The notes beneath the pieces were generated by a model. That model was not told the DNA's origin, made no database searches, and was given only the letters and a program-made list of their open reading frames with translations. This document shows, one piece after another, positions 16,011-24,500 of a stretch of DNA of 44,823 nucleotides (its first letter is position 1; the number at the start of each line of letters is the position of its first letter). A program made the position numbers and the translations under genes. Origin of the DNA: Acetatifactor sp. (GTDB taxonomy: Bacteria > Bacillota > Clostridia > Lachnospirales > Lachnospiraceae); the NCBI GenBank assembly GCA_024695935.1, contig JAILHH010000037.1, forward strand, positions 1 to 44,823, in the 5' to 3' direction.

Positions 16011-17408
16011 ATGTTGGATGATAAACTTCATGAAGAATGTGGTGTGTTTGGAATCTATGATCCCGACGGAGGAAATGTTACAAAGTCTGTATATTACGGA
16101 TTGTCAGCATTGCAGCACAGAGGACAGGAATCTGCGGGGATGGCGGTCTGTGACACATTAGGTCCCATAGGAAACATTTCATCCCATAAGGAAATGGGAC
16201 TTGTAAGTGAAGTTTTTCATCGGGACGTACTTGCAAAGATAAAGGGAAATTTAGGGATAGGGCACGTGAGATATTCCACCACCGGTGCCAGCTGCGTGGA
16301 CAACGCGCAGCCAATGGTCTTAAATTATTTGAAAGGCACTCTGGCGCTTGCTCATAACGGAAATATCACAAATTCAGCCAAACTTCGGGAGGAACTTCAG
16401 AATGAAGGAGCACTTTTTCGCGGTACCACCGATTCAGAGGTGGTTTCATACATGCTTGCAAAGGAGAGGATAAACTGTGATTCCATCGAGGAAGCTCTCC
16501 ACAGGACCATGAAAAAGATAAAGGGCGGGTATGCGCTTCTTATCATGAGCCCGAGAAAGCTTATGGCAGTGCGAGACCCTCTGGGAATTAAGCCCCTGTG
16601 CATGGGAAAGCGTGGAAACGCATATGTCTTCGCATCGGAGAGCTGTGCACTTACATCCATCGGAGCAGAGTTTATAAGGGATATACGACCTGGAGAGATC
16701 GTTACATTTGACGGAAGTAATCTTGCAAGCGATACAGAGTTTTGCAGTGATAAGCATGCTCATTGCGTTTTCGAATATATCTATTTCGCAAGACTTGATT
16801 CCACCATCGACAATGTGGGCGTGTATGAGGCAAGAGTAAAGTCAGGTAAGCTCCTGGCAAAGCGCTTCCCGGTGGAGGCGGATCTGGTGTGCGGTGTTCC
16901 CGACTCGGGACTGGCTGCAGCCAAGGGATATGCGGAAGAATCCGGAATCCCCTTTGCACTTGCTTTTCACAAAAACTCCTACGTGGGAAGAACCTTTATA
17001 AAGCCCTCACAGGATGAGCGCGAGGAAGCAGTCCAGATGAAGTTAAATGTGCTTTCCTCAGTGGTAAAGGATAAAAGGATAGTACTTATAGATGACTCCA
17101 TAGTCCGGGGCACCACAATGGAAAATCTGATCACAATGCTCAGAAATGCAGGTGCAAGAGAAGTCCATGTGAGAGTAAGTTCTCCTCCGTTTCTGTATCC
17201 CTGTTACTATGGCACCGACGTTCCCACAAACTCCGAACTTATCGCAAGTTCCCATACCACGGAACAGATAAGGGCTCAGATAGGAGCGGATTCTCTGGGA
17301 TATATGGAAGTGGATGATCTGGATTCGCTGATAGAGGGCTGCATGGGAGAAAACGGCGAAGAGCACAGCCTGTGCAAGGCATGCTTTAACAATATATATC
17401 CTGTGTAG
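16011..17408 (+). CDS. purF: Amidophosphoribosyltransferase
   Basis: A 465-residue enzyme of the first committed step of purine synthesis: PRPP plus glutamine to phosphoribosylamine. The protein starts MLDDKLHEE followed by Cys10-Gly-Val-Phe-Gly. In the B. subtilis-type enzyme a short propeptide is removed to expose this catalytic Cys, so I take ATG 16011 (GGTGG five bases upstream) rather than the GTG at 15999. The N-terminal Ntn glutaminase domain (10-240) is followed by a phosphoribosyltransferase domain with the PRPP motif VLIDDSIVRGTT near 350. Cysteines in the C-terminal part (HCVFEYIYFARLD, LCKACF) fit the oxygen-sensitive 4Fe-4S type. It stands alone, without other pur genes, among glutamine-metabolism genes and behind the repeat arrays. 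No guanine riboswitch was seen; a TATTAT at 15966 is a weak -10 candidate. Confidence 0.95.
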   Translation: MLDDKLHEECGVFGIYDPDGGNVTKSVYYGLSALQHRGQESAGMAVCDTLGPIGNISSHKEMGLVSEVFHRDVLAKIKGNLGIGHVRYSTTGASCVDNAQPMVLNYLKGTLALAHNGNITNSAKLREELQNEGALFRGTTDSEVVSYMLAKERINCDSIEEALHRTMKKIKGGYALLIMSPRKLMAVRDPLGIKPLCMGKRGNAYVFASESCALTSIGAEFIRDIRPGEIVTFDGSNLASDTEFCSDKHAHCVFEYIYFARLDSTIDNVGVYEARVKSGKLLAKRFPVEADLVCGVPDSGLAAAKGYAEESGIPFALAFHKNSYVGRTFIKPSQDEREEAVQMKLNVLSSVVKDKRIVLIDDSIVRGTTMENLITMLRNAGAREVHVRVSSPPFLYPCYYGTDVPTNSELIASSHTTEQIRAQIGADSLGYMEVDDLDSLIEGCMGENGEEHSLCKACFNNIYPV

Positions 17409-17462
17409 GAAATCATACAGGTTTCAGCAGAAGCTTATGCGATATGCGGGCAGGCAAAAAAA

Positions 17463-17580
17463 ACAGTGCAAGCAAAAAAGCCTTGCAAACAAAAATAAGC
17501 AGTGCGAGCCAAGATAAGCCGTATAAGCAAAACAAACAGCACAAGCAAATACGCAGTTACAAACAAAAATAGGATTTAAT
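17463..17580 (+). repeat. Degenerate 36-37-bp repeats, A-rich, upstream of amt
   Basis: ACAGTGCAAGC (17463), GCAGTGCGAGC (17499) and ACAGCACAAGC (17536) recur at offsets of 36 and 37 bases. CAAACAAAAATAAG and CAAACAAAAATAGG recur about 75 bases apart. The plus strand is rich in A and poor in T. No gene fits. It probably forms the far 5' part of the amt leader or a spacer after purF. Confidence 0.45.
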
Positions 17581-17596
17581 TATCATAAGTCGAAAA

Positions 17597-17641
17597 GCAA
17601 AGGCGCGAATGGCGATTTTAATCGCTTCCGCGCCTTTTGTT
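17597..17641 (+). promoter_or_regulatory. amt leader: ANTAR-type loop and terminator
   Basis: The six-base loop AAAGGC (17599-17604) has A at position 1 and G at position 4 as in ANTAR targets, but only a two-base-pair GC stem directly closes it. The overlapping terminator pairs GGCGCG (17602-17607) with CGCGCC (17629-17634) and GCGAT with ATCGC above an internal loop, followed by TTTTGTTATGGCA. The same GTTATGGCA follows the second pyrG terminator. The promoter is unclear: TTACAA (17557) with TATCAT (17581) would start the transcript too close to the loop. Confidence 0.5.
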
Positions 17642-17642
17642 A

Positions 17643-17690
17643 TGGCAGACGGCCGGTCAAATGTCAAAGACAGGAATCCGGCGGCTGCCA
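17643..17690 (+). other. Post-terminator hairpin in the amt leader
   Basis: GGCAG pairs with CTGCC and the inner CCGG with CCGG, enclosing about 20 bases. It begins inside the GTTATGGCA block shared with the pyrG leader, where a comparable hairpin follows. The remaining 17691-17783 has no clear structure apart from the GGGAGAG ribosome binding site. Confidence 0.45.
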
Positions 17691-17783
17691 GGCACAGTCA
17701 AATTCATTCTGGCTGTGTTATAAATAGGGCCATTTGAAAAATCATTTTAAACGGCTACATACACATCGAAGGGAGAGAACATT

Positions 17784-19502
17784 ATGAGTGAAGTTTTTAG
17801 TGTTTGGTTTTTGATAGGCGCTGCATTGGTGTTTTGGATGCAGGCCGGGTTTGCAATGTGTGAGGCTGGTTTTACCAGAGCCAAGAACACAGGTAATATC
17901 CTGATGAAGAATCTGATGGATTTTTGTATCGGTACTGTAGTTTTTATTCTTGTAGGATTCGGACTTTTGCTTGGTGAGGATCTGGCGGGAGTTATCGGAA
18001 GACCCGGATTTGATATCTTCACAAGCTATGGAGATTTCGACTGGTCCAATTTCGTATTTAACCTTGTATTCTGTGCCACAACCGCTACCATCGTATCCGG
18101 TTCCATGGCAGAGAGAACAAAGTTCCTGTCATACTGTGTGTACTCAGCAGTGATCTCCGCAGTGGTTTACCCTATTGAAGCTCATTGGACATGGGGTGGC
18201 GGATTCCTGTCACAGATGGGATTTCACGACTTTGCAGGTTCCAACTGTATTCACATGGTAGGTGGTATCGCAGCTTTAATTGGTGCAGCGATCCTTGGCC
18301 CCAGAATCGGAAAGTTTGTTAAAAATGAGGATGGAAAGATCGTAAAAGTAAACGCTTTCCCCGGACACAACCTCACCATCGCAGCCCTTGGTGTATTCAT
18401 CCTCTGGCTTGGCTGGTATGGATTTAACGGTGCGGCAGCAACAACAGTTGAACAGCTCGGTTCCATTTTCGTTACCACTACCATCGCTCCTGCAATTGCA
18501 ACAGTTGTATGTATGATCGTGACATGGGTAAAATACAAAAAGCCCGATGTTTCAATGTGTCTTAACGCTTCACTTGCAGGTCTTGTAGCAATCACAGCAG
18601 GATGTGACGTGGTTGATGCTTTCGGTTCCATCATCATCGGTGCCGTAGCAGGTGTACTGGTTGTAGTAAGTGTATGGTTCTTTGATAATGTAGCACACGT
18701 GGATGACCCCGTAGGTGCTGTGAGTGTTCACATGGTAAACGGTATCTGGGGAACATTGGCAGTAGGTCTCTTTGCCACAACAAGCGCTCCCGAGAGCACC
18801 ATTTCAGGTCTCTTCTATGGCGGCGGATTTAAGCTTCTTGGAATTCAGTTTGTAGGTTTTATCGCAACAGCACTTTGGACAGTTGTTACAATGACAATTG
18901 CTTACCTTCTCATCAAAAAGATCTTCGGTCTCAGAGTTAGCGAGGAAGAGGAGATCACAGGACTTGATATCACAGAGCACGGACTTCCTTCAGCATATGC
19001 AGGATTCTCCATCATGGATATCTCTAACACAATGACAATGGATGTAAATGCAAATACCGACCTCGGTATCCCTGAATATGATGAAGCAAGCGAGGCAAGA
19101 AAGAACGCAGCTGTCAAGGTTGAGAGAATGACTACTGAGGGATATTCAGAGATCAGCAAGGTTGTAATCATCGCAAGACTCTCCAGATATGACGCTTTGA
19201 AGAAAGCAATGAACGATCTGGGTGTAACAGGTATGACAGTGACTCAGGTAATGGGTTGTGGTATTCAGAAGGGTGCCGGCGAGAGATATCGTGGAGTTGA
19301 GATGGATGTGACCCTTCTTCCCAAGGTTAAAGTTGAAGTGGTAGTAAGTAAGATCCCCGTGGAAGCAGTTATTGAGGCTGCAAAGAGAACTCTTTATACA
19401 GGTCATATCGGAGATGGTAAGATCTTTGTATATCCTGTTGAAAAAGTTATCAAGATCCGTACCGGCGAGGAAGATTTTGCGGCACTTCAGGATGTGGAAT
19501 AA
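17784..19502 (+). CDS. amt: Ammonium transporter fused to a PII (GlnK) signalling domain
   Basis: A 572-residue protein. Residues about 1-405 are an 11-helix Amt/Mep/Rh channel with both pore histidines (NCIHMVGGIAALIGA and VSVHMVNGIWGTLAVG), the family stretch CEAGFTRAKNTGNI and FPGHNLTIAALGVFILWLGW. After a linker of about 55 residues, residues 460-565 form a complete PII domain: VVIIARLSRYDALKKAMNDL, a T-loop of normal length (GERYRGVEMDVTLLPKVKVE) and TGHIGDGKIFVYPV (the C-terminal nucleotide-binding segment). Free GlnK normally plugs Amt in a nucleotide- and 2-oxoglutarate-dependent way, so here channel and gate are covalently joined. The ATG follows GGGAGAG. It is expressed behind a conditional terminator. 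Tyr in the T-loop is present, but no uridylyltransferase gene is in view. Confidence 0.95.
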   Translation: MSEVFSVWFLIGAALVFWMQAGFAMCEAGFTRAKNTGNILMKNLMDFCIGTVVFILVGFGLLLGEDLAGVIGRPGFDIFTSYGDFDWSNFVFNLVFCATTATIVSGSMAERTKFLSYCVYSAVISAVVYPIEAHWTWGGGFLSQMGFHDFAGSNCIHMVGGIAALIGAAILGPRIGKFVKNEDGKIVKVNAFPGHNLTIAALGVFILWLGWYGFNGAAATTVEQLGSIFVTTTIAPAIATVVCMIVTWVKYKKPDVSMCLNASLAGLVAITAGCDVVDAFGSIIIGAVAGVLVVVSVWFFDNVAHVDDPVGAVSVHMVNGIWGTLAVGLFATTSAPESTISGLFYGGGFKLLGIQFVGFIATALWTVVTMTIAYLLIKKIFGLRVSEEEEITGLDITEHGLPSAYAGFSIMDISNTMTMDVNANTDLGIPEYDEASEARKNAAVKVERMTTEGYSEISKVVIIARLSRYDALKKAMNDLGVTGMTVTQVMGCGIQKGAGERYRGVEMDVTLLPKVKVEVVVSKIPVEAVIEAAKRTLYTGHIGDGKIFVYPVEKVIKIRTGEEDFAALQDVE

Positions 19503-19551
19503 ATATATTCAGTATCATCAACATATATTTCAATTTTAAATGAATTGATGG

Positions 19552-19580
19552 TTGACATTAAACCCTCCAATGTGTAATAT
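19552..19580 (+). promoter_or_regulatory. Promoter of the pyrG-gltBD-glnA operon
   Basis: TTGACA (19552-19557), exactly 17 bases, TAATAT (19575-19580). The predicted start near 19587 lies a few bases before the first leader hairpin. The leader to pyrG is about 385 bases. Confidence 0.75.
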
Positions 19581-19592
19581 AATAAACTATGT

Positions 19593-19640
19593 GGTGGCAA
19601 AGAGGTCGCGATTAGTCGACTTCTTGCCCCCCTTTTTATT
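19593..19640 (+). promoter_or_regulatory. pyrG leader module A: ANTAR-type hairpin overlapping terminator
   Basis: GTGGC (19594-19598) and GTCGC (19605-19609) close a six-base loop AAAGAG with A1 and G4, matching the ANTAR target rule. Using the same bases, GGCAA (19596-19600) pairs with TTGCC (19624-19628), with GTCG/CGAC inside and GG/CC outside, followed by CTTTTTATTT, an intrinsic terminator. The two folds exclude each other. Confidence 0.65.
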
Positions 19641-19773
19641 TAAAGGAAGATTGCTTAAAGAAAACTTTAAATAAAAAATCCGTGCAGGATGCGAAAAGGC
19701 GAGAAAGAAAAGTATTAAATCGCAAATCCGGCTCGGGCAGACAAAAATTATATTACATAAACACTAAATGTGG

Positions 19774-19829
19774 TTGGCAAGGGCGTCAAACAGACCATGG
19801 TCTGTCTGACGCTCTTTTTGTTATGGCAA
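19774..19829 (+). promoter_or_regulatory. pyrG leader module B: second ANTAR-type hairpin overlapping terminator
   Basis: TTGGC (19774-19778) and GTCAA (19785-19789) close the six-base loop AAGGGC (A1, G4). The competing terminator is very strong: GGGCGTCAAACAGACC (19781-19796) pairs almost fully with 19799-19814, then TTTTTGTTATGGCA. Both modules are preceded by a TGTGG block (ATGTGGTGGCAA in A, ATGTGGTTGGCAA in B), so the second appears to be a diverged copy. No good promoter was found between the two. Confidence 0.65.
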
Positions 19830-19832
19830 CGA

Positions 19833-19871
19833 GCCAAGCGGCTGCCGAGCTTGCTCGGGCAGACATTTGGC
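19833..19871 (+). other. Long post-terminator hairpin in the pyrG leader
   Basis: GCCAA pairs with TTGGC, and CTGCC, GAGC pair with GCTC, GGCAG inside. The block GCTCGGGCAGACA (19853-19865) also occurs at 19731-19743, before module B, which supports a duplication. Confidence 0.5.
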
Positions 19872-19881
19872 GACTGCTAAT

Positions 19882-19915
19882 CATAGATGAAAAAAACGAA
19901 GTGTTTTCATCTATG
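19882..19915 (+). other. Perfect 12-bp hairpin before pyrG
   Basis: CATAGATGAAAA pairs without mismatch with TTTTCATCTATG around the loop AAACGAAGTG, 40 bases before the ribosome binding site. No T-run follows, so it is not a terminator. It could shape translation initiation or RNA stability. Confidence 0.6.
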
Positions 19916-19970
19916 GTCAGCGAGTAGGAGACAGCCTGCTCGATTAAGGCAATAATTGGAGGAAAATAAG

Positions 19971-21581
19971 ATGGTTAAGTATGTATTTGTGACCGGCGGT
20001 GTGGTGTCGGGACTTGGAAAGGGAATCACTGCGGCAAGCCTTGGAAGGCTTTTAAAGGCAAGAGGCTATCATGTCACCATGCAGAAGTTCGATCCCTACA
20101 TCAATATGGATCCGGGAACCATGAATCCCATACAGCACGGTGAGGTTTTCGTTACGGACGACGGAACGGAAACAGACCTTGACCTTGGCCATTACGAGAG
20201 ATTCATAAATGAAAATCTGGACAGAAATTCCAATGTGACCACGGGAAAGATATACTGGTCAGTCTTGAACAAAGAACGCCACGGCGATTACGGCGGAGGA
20301 ACCGTTCAGGTAATCCCCCATATTACAAACGAGATAAAGGACAGAATCTACAAGGCAAAATCTGCGGATGAGGAGACGATCTCCATCATAGAGATTGGCG
20401 GAACCGTGGGAGATATCGAATCCCAGCCCTTTTTGGAAGCCATCAGGCAGTTCCAGGCAGAAGTGGGAAGAGAGAATGCGGCACTCATAGAGGTCACCCT
20501 TATCCCGTATCTGAAGGCTTCCGGGGAGATGAAGACAAAACCCACCCAGATGTCCGTAAAGTCGCTTCAGTCCATGGGAATCTGGCCTGACATATTGGTA
20601 TGCAGATCAGACTATCCCGTCGACGATCATATGCGCGAAAAAATAGCGCTTTTCTGCAATGTGCAAAAAGAGCACGTGCTCCAGAATCTGGATGCGGAAT
20701 CTCTGTATGAAGTCCCGCTGATGCTGGAAGAAGAGGGACTTGCAAAGGCAGTCTGTGAAGTATTAAAGCTCCCCTGCCCGGAACCTGATCTTAAAAACTG
20801 GAAACAGATGGTATCGGATTACAAAAATCCTCTTGGAAAAGTAAAGATCGCCATCGTCGGAAAATATGTTCAGCTTCATGATGCATATCTTTCCGTTGCA
20901 GAGGCATTAAGGCACGGCGGCATCGCAAACAGACAGGAAGTGGAGATAGCCTGGACAGATTCAGAGGATATCACAGAGGAGAACGTGGGTGAGATCTTAA
21001 AAGGTGCGGACGGAATCCTGGTTCCCGGAGGCTTTGGAAACAGAGGCATAGAGGGCAAGATCACCGCCATAAAATACGCCAGAGAAAACAACATCCCATT
21101 CCTTGGCATATGCCTTGGCATGCAGCTTTCAATCATTGAATTTGCAAGGAATGTCCTGAATTTAAATGATGCAAACTCCATCGAATTTGACCCTGATACA
21201 ACAAATCCCCTTATCAATTTCCTGCCCGGACAGGACAAGATAAAGGACCTTGGAGGAACATTGAGGCTTGGAGCATATCCCTGTGATCTTAAAGAGGATT
21301 CAAAGGCGTATGAACTCTACGGCGCAAAGAATATCTTTGAGAGACACAGACACAGATATGAAGTAAACAATGATTACAGAGATGAACTTGAGAACAACGG
21401 CATGATCCTCTCGGGACTCTCCCCGGACGGCAATATCGTGGAGATGATAGAGTTAAAAGATCATCCCTATTTTATGGCAACACAGGCCCATCCCGAATTC
21501 AAATCAAGACCCGACGCAGCACACCCTCTCTTTAGAGGCCTGGTGGAGGCTGCTTCAGCATACAAGGAGGAAAGCAGATGA
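19971..21581 (+). CDS. pyrG: CTP synthase
   Basis: A 536-residue enzyme converting UTP, glutamine and ATP to CTP. The amidoligase domain (1-265) has the P-loop [33 protein letters not shown] and [20 protein letters not shown]. The class I glutaminase domain (about 290-535) has the nucleophile in GICLGMQ and the His/Glu of HPEFKSRPD. The frame is open upstream from a TTG at 19956, but that region holds the GGAGG site, so ATG 19971 is the start. It heads an operon of glutamine and glutamate genes rather than sitting with rpoE or pyrimidine genes. Its stop overlaps the gltB start (ATGA). The B. subtilis-type G-run stuttering signal was not seen; regulation looks nitrogen-linked through two leader terminators. 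Confidence 0.96.
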   Translation: MVKYVFVTGGVVSGLGKGITAASLGRLLKARGYHVTMQKFDPYINMDPGTMNPIQHGEVFVTDDGTETDLDLGHYERFINENLDRNSNVTTGKIYWSVLNKERHGDYGGGTVQVIPHITNEIKDRIYKAKSADEETISIIEIGGTVGDIESQPFLEAIRQFQAEVGRENAALIEVTLIPYLKASGEMKTKPTQMSVKSLQSMGIWPDILVCRSDYPVDDHMREKIALFCNVQKEHVLQNLDAESLYEVPLMLEEEGLAKAVCEVLKLPCPEPDLKNWKQMVSDYKNPLGKVKIAIVGKYVQLHDAYLSVAEALRHGGIANRQEVEIAWTDSEDITEENVGEILKGADGILVPGGFGNRGIEGKITAIKYARENNIPFLGICLGMQLSIIEFARNVLNLNDANSIEFDPDTTNPLINFLPGQDKIKDLGGTLRLGAYPCDLKEDSKAYELYGAKNIFERHRHRYEVNNDYRDELENNGMILSGLSPDGNIVEMIELKDHPYFMATQAHPEFKSRPDAAHPLFRGLVEAASAYKEESR

Positions 21582-24500
21582 AAATGACAGATTCGCCCTC
21601 GGGGCAGGCACCCCTTTATCGTGAGAGTTTTGAACATGACAATTGCGGTATCGGAGCAGTTGTGAATATAAAAGGAAAAAAGAGCCACCGGGTCGTGGCT
21701 GATGCTCTTTCCATCGTTGAAAACTTAGAGCACAGAGCAGGCAAGGACGGCGAGGGTAAGACCGGGGACGGCGTAGGGATCCTGACTCAGGTTCCTCATA
21801 AGTTCTTAAAAAAGGTATGCAAAGACATCGGCATTCAGCTGGGCAAGGAAAGAGAATACGGTGTGGGTATGATATTTTTACCCACGGATGAATTAAAGGG
21901 AAACAGATCCAGAAAGATGTTTGAGGTCATTGTCCAAAAGGAAGGCCTTAAGTTTTTGGGCTGGAGAAAGGTTACCACAAACCCTCAGGTGCTTGGCAAA
22001 AAGGCATATGAGAGCATGCCCGATATTTACCAGGCCTTTGTGGAAAGACCGGAAGAACTGGAAAATGACATAGATTTTGACAGAAAGCTTTACATAATCC
22101 GCAGGGTTTTCGAGCAGAGCAACGATATCTCATATGTATGCTCCTTATCCTGCAGGACCATTTGCTACAAGGGAATGTTTTTGGTGGGGCAGCTCAGGAC
22201 ATTTTTTGCGGATCTTGAAGATGAAAATTACGAGTCTGCCATCGCCATGGTGCATTCAAGGTTTTCCACAAACACAAATCCCAGCTGGGAGAGAGCTCAT
22301 CCCAACAGAATGCTTGTACACAACGGTGAGATCAATACCATCAAGGGTAACGTGGACAAAATGCTTGCAAGAGAGGAGACCATGGACACCGACAAATTCT
22401 CGGATGAGGATATGACAAGAGTCCTGCCCGTTATACCAAGGGAAGCCTCCGACTCAGCAATGCTTGACAATACATTGGAGTTTCTGGTGATGGGAGGAAT
22501 GGATTTGCCCCTTGCGGCGTCACTTCTTATCCCTGAGCCCTGGGATCACAACGACACCATCTCCACCGAGGAGAGAGATTTTTATCAATATTATGCAACC
22601 ATGATGGAGCCCTGGGACGGCCCTGCATCCATTCTGTTTTCAGACGGTGATTACATGGGAGCGATCCTTGACAGAAACGGACTTCGTCCTTCCAGATACT
22701 ATGTCTGCGACGATGACAGGCTGATCCTCTCATCTGAGGTGGGCGTCCTTGATATCGATGAAAAGCATATTTTGAAAAAAGAAAGACTTCACCCCGGAAA
22801 AATGCTTCTGGTGGATACCAAAAAAGGTGTGATACTGGACGATTCCAAGGTGAAGGAGATATATGCAAAAAAGAGCCCCTACGGCGAGTGGCTTGACCAG
22901 GGACTTGTAAAGCTTTCATCCTTAAAGGTTCCCAATGAAAAGATACCTTCATTTACTGATGAGGAGCTTTCAAGACTTCATATTGCATTCGGTTACAGCT
23001 ACGAGGACTGCATAGAAGAGATCGCGGGCATGGCGCTTTCGGGTAGCGAGCACATCGGCGCCATGGGAATCGATACTCCCATAGCCGCCCTCTCAAATCA
23101 GTACCAGCCTCTGTTTTATTATTTTAAGCAGATGTTTGCCCAGGTCACCAATCCCCCCATTGATGCGGACAGGGAAAAAATCGTGACATCCACAACCGTT
23201 TACATCGGTAAAAACGGAAATCTGCTGATGGAAAAACCCGAAAACTGCAGGGTTTTAAAGATTGAAAATCCTATTTTGAGCGACCTTGATCTTTTGAAGC
23301 TTGAGCATATTAAAAATAAGGATTTAAAGGTTGAAAAGGTTTCTACATTATATTACAAGAGTACTCCCATAGATTCAGCCATCGCCCATCTGTTTGTGGA
23401 GGTTGACAAGGCGTACAAAAACGGAGCGGATATACTGATCCTCTCAGACAGGGGAGTTGACGAAAACCATGTGGCGATCCCTTCACTCCTGGCTGTGGCA
23501 GCAGTGCACTCACATCTTGTAACCACGAAAAAATGCACCGCCATGTCACTTATACTTGAGAGCGGAGAGCCAAGGCTCGTGCACCACTTTGCAACACTTC
23601 TCGGATACGGAGCAAGCGCAGTAAATCCTTATCTTGCCCATGCTTCCATAGCTTCCCTTGTGGAAAAAGGACTTGTGGACAAGGACTACTATGCGGCAGT
23701 GGATGATTATGACAAAGCGTTATTAAAGGGAATCGTAAAGATAGCTTCAAAGATGGGGATTTCCACCATACAGTCCTATCAGGGAAGCAAGATGTTCGAG
23801 GCCATGGGTATCTCCAAGGACGTGATAGACAGATACTTTACAAAGACCGTGAGCCGCGTGGGCGGAATCGGATTAAAGGACATTGCGGAGGCAGTGGACA
23901 ATAACCATTCAAAGGCCTTTGACCCGCTGGGACTTGACAGCGATTTAAGCGTTGCAGCCCTTGGTAGACACAAAATGAGAGCCCAGGGTGAACAGCACAG
24001 ATATAATCCAAAGACCATCCACATGCTCCAGACCTCCACAAGAGAGGGAAATTTCGACAAATTCAAAGAATACTGCAAGATGGTCGACGATGAAAACACA
24101 GGATATTTGAGGAGTCTTGTGGACTTTAAGGTATCAAACAAGCCTGTATCATTGGACGCTGTTGAGAGCGAGGAGGAGATCGTAAAGAGATTTAAGACGG
24201 GAGCCATGAGCTACGGTTCAATCTCCAAGGAAGCCCATGAGGCACTGGCTCTTGCCATGAACAGACTCCACGGAAAATCCAATTCCGGCGAGGGCGGAGA
24301 GAGCGATGAGAGACTTGAATCCGCAGGAACGGAGATCGATTATTGCTCAGCCATAAAGCAGGTTGCATCCGGCAGATTCGGTGTGACCAGCAGATATCTA
24401 ATCAGCGCAAAGGAGATCCAGATAAAGATGGCACAGGGTGCAAAACCCGGTGAAGGCGGACATCTTCCTGCAAAAAAGGTTTACCCCTGGATCGCAAAGA

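Noticed and set aside
19580-19600. B. subtilis-type pyrG control by G insertion at a GGGC start
   Set aside because: The predicted transcript start region (ACTATGTGG) has no GGGC run.
19682-19927. Plus-strand open frame of 81 codons in the pyrG leader
   Set aside because: It runs through the module B terminator and hairpins and has no family-like sequence; the RNA structures explain the region better.
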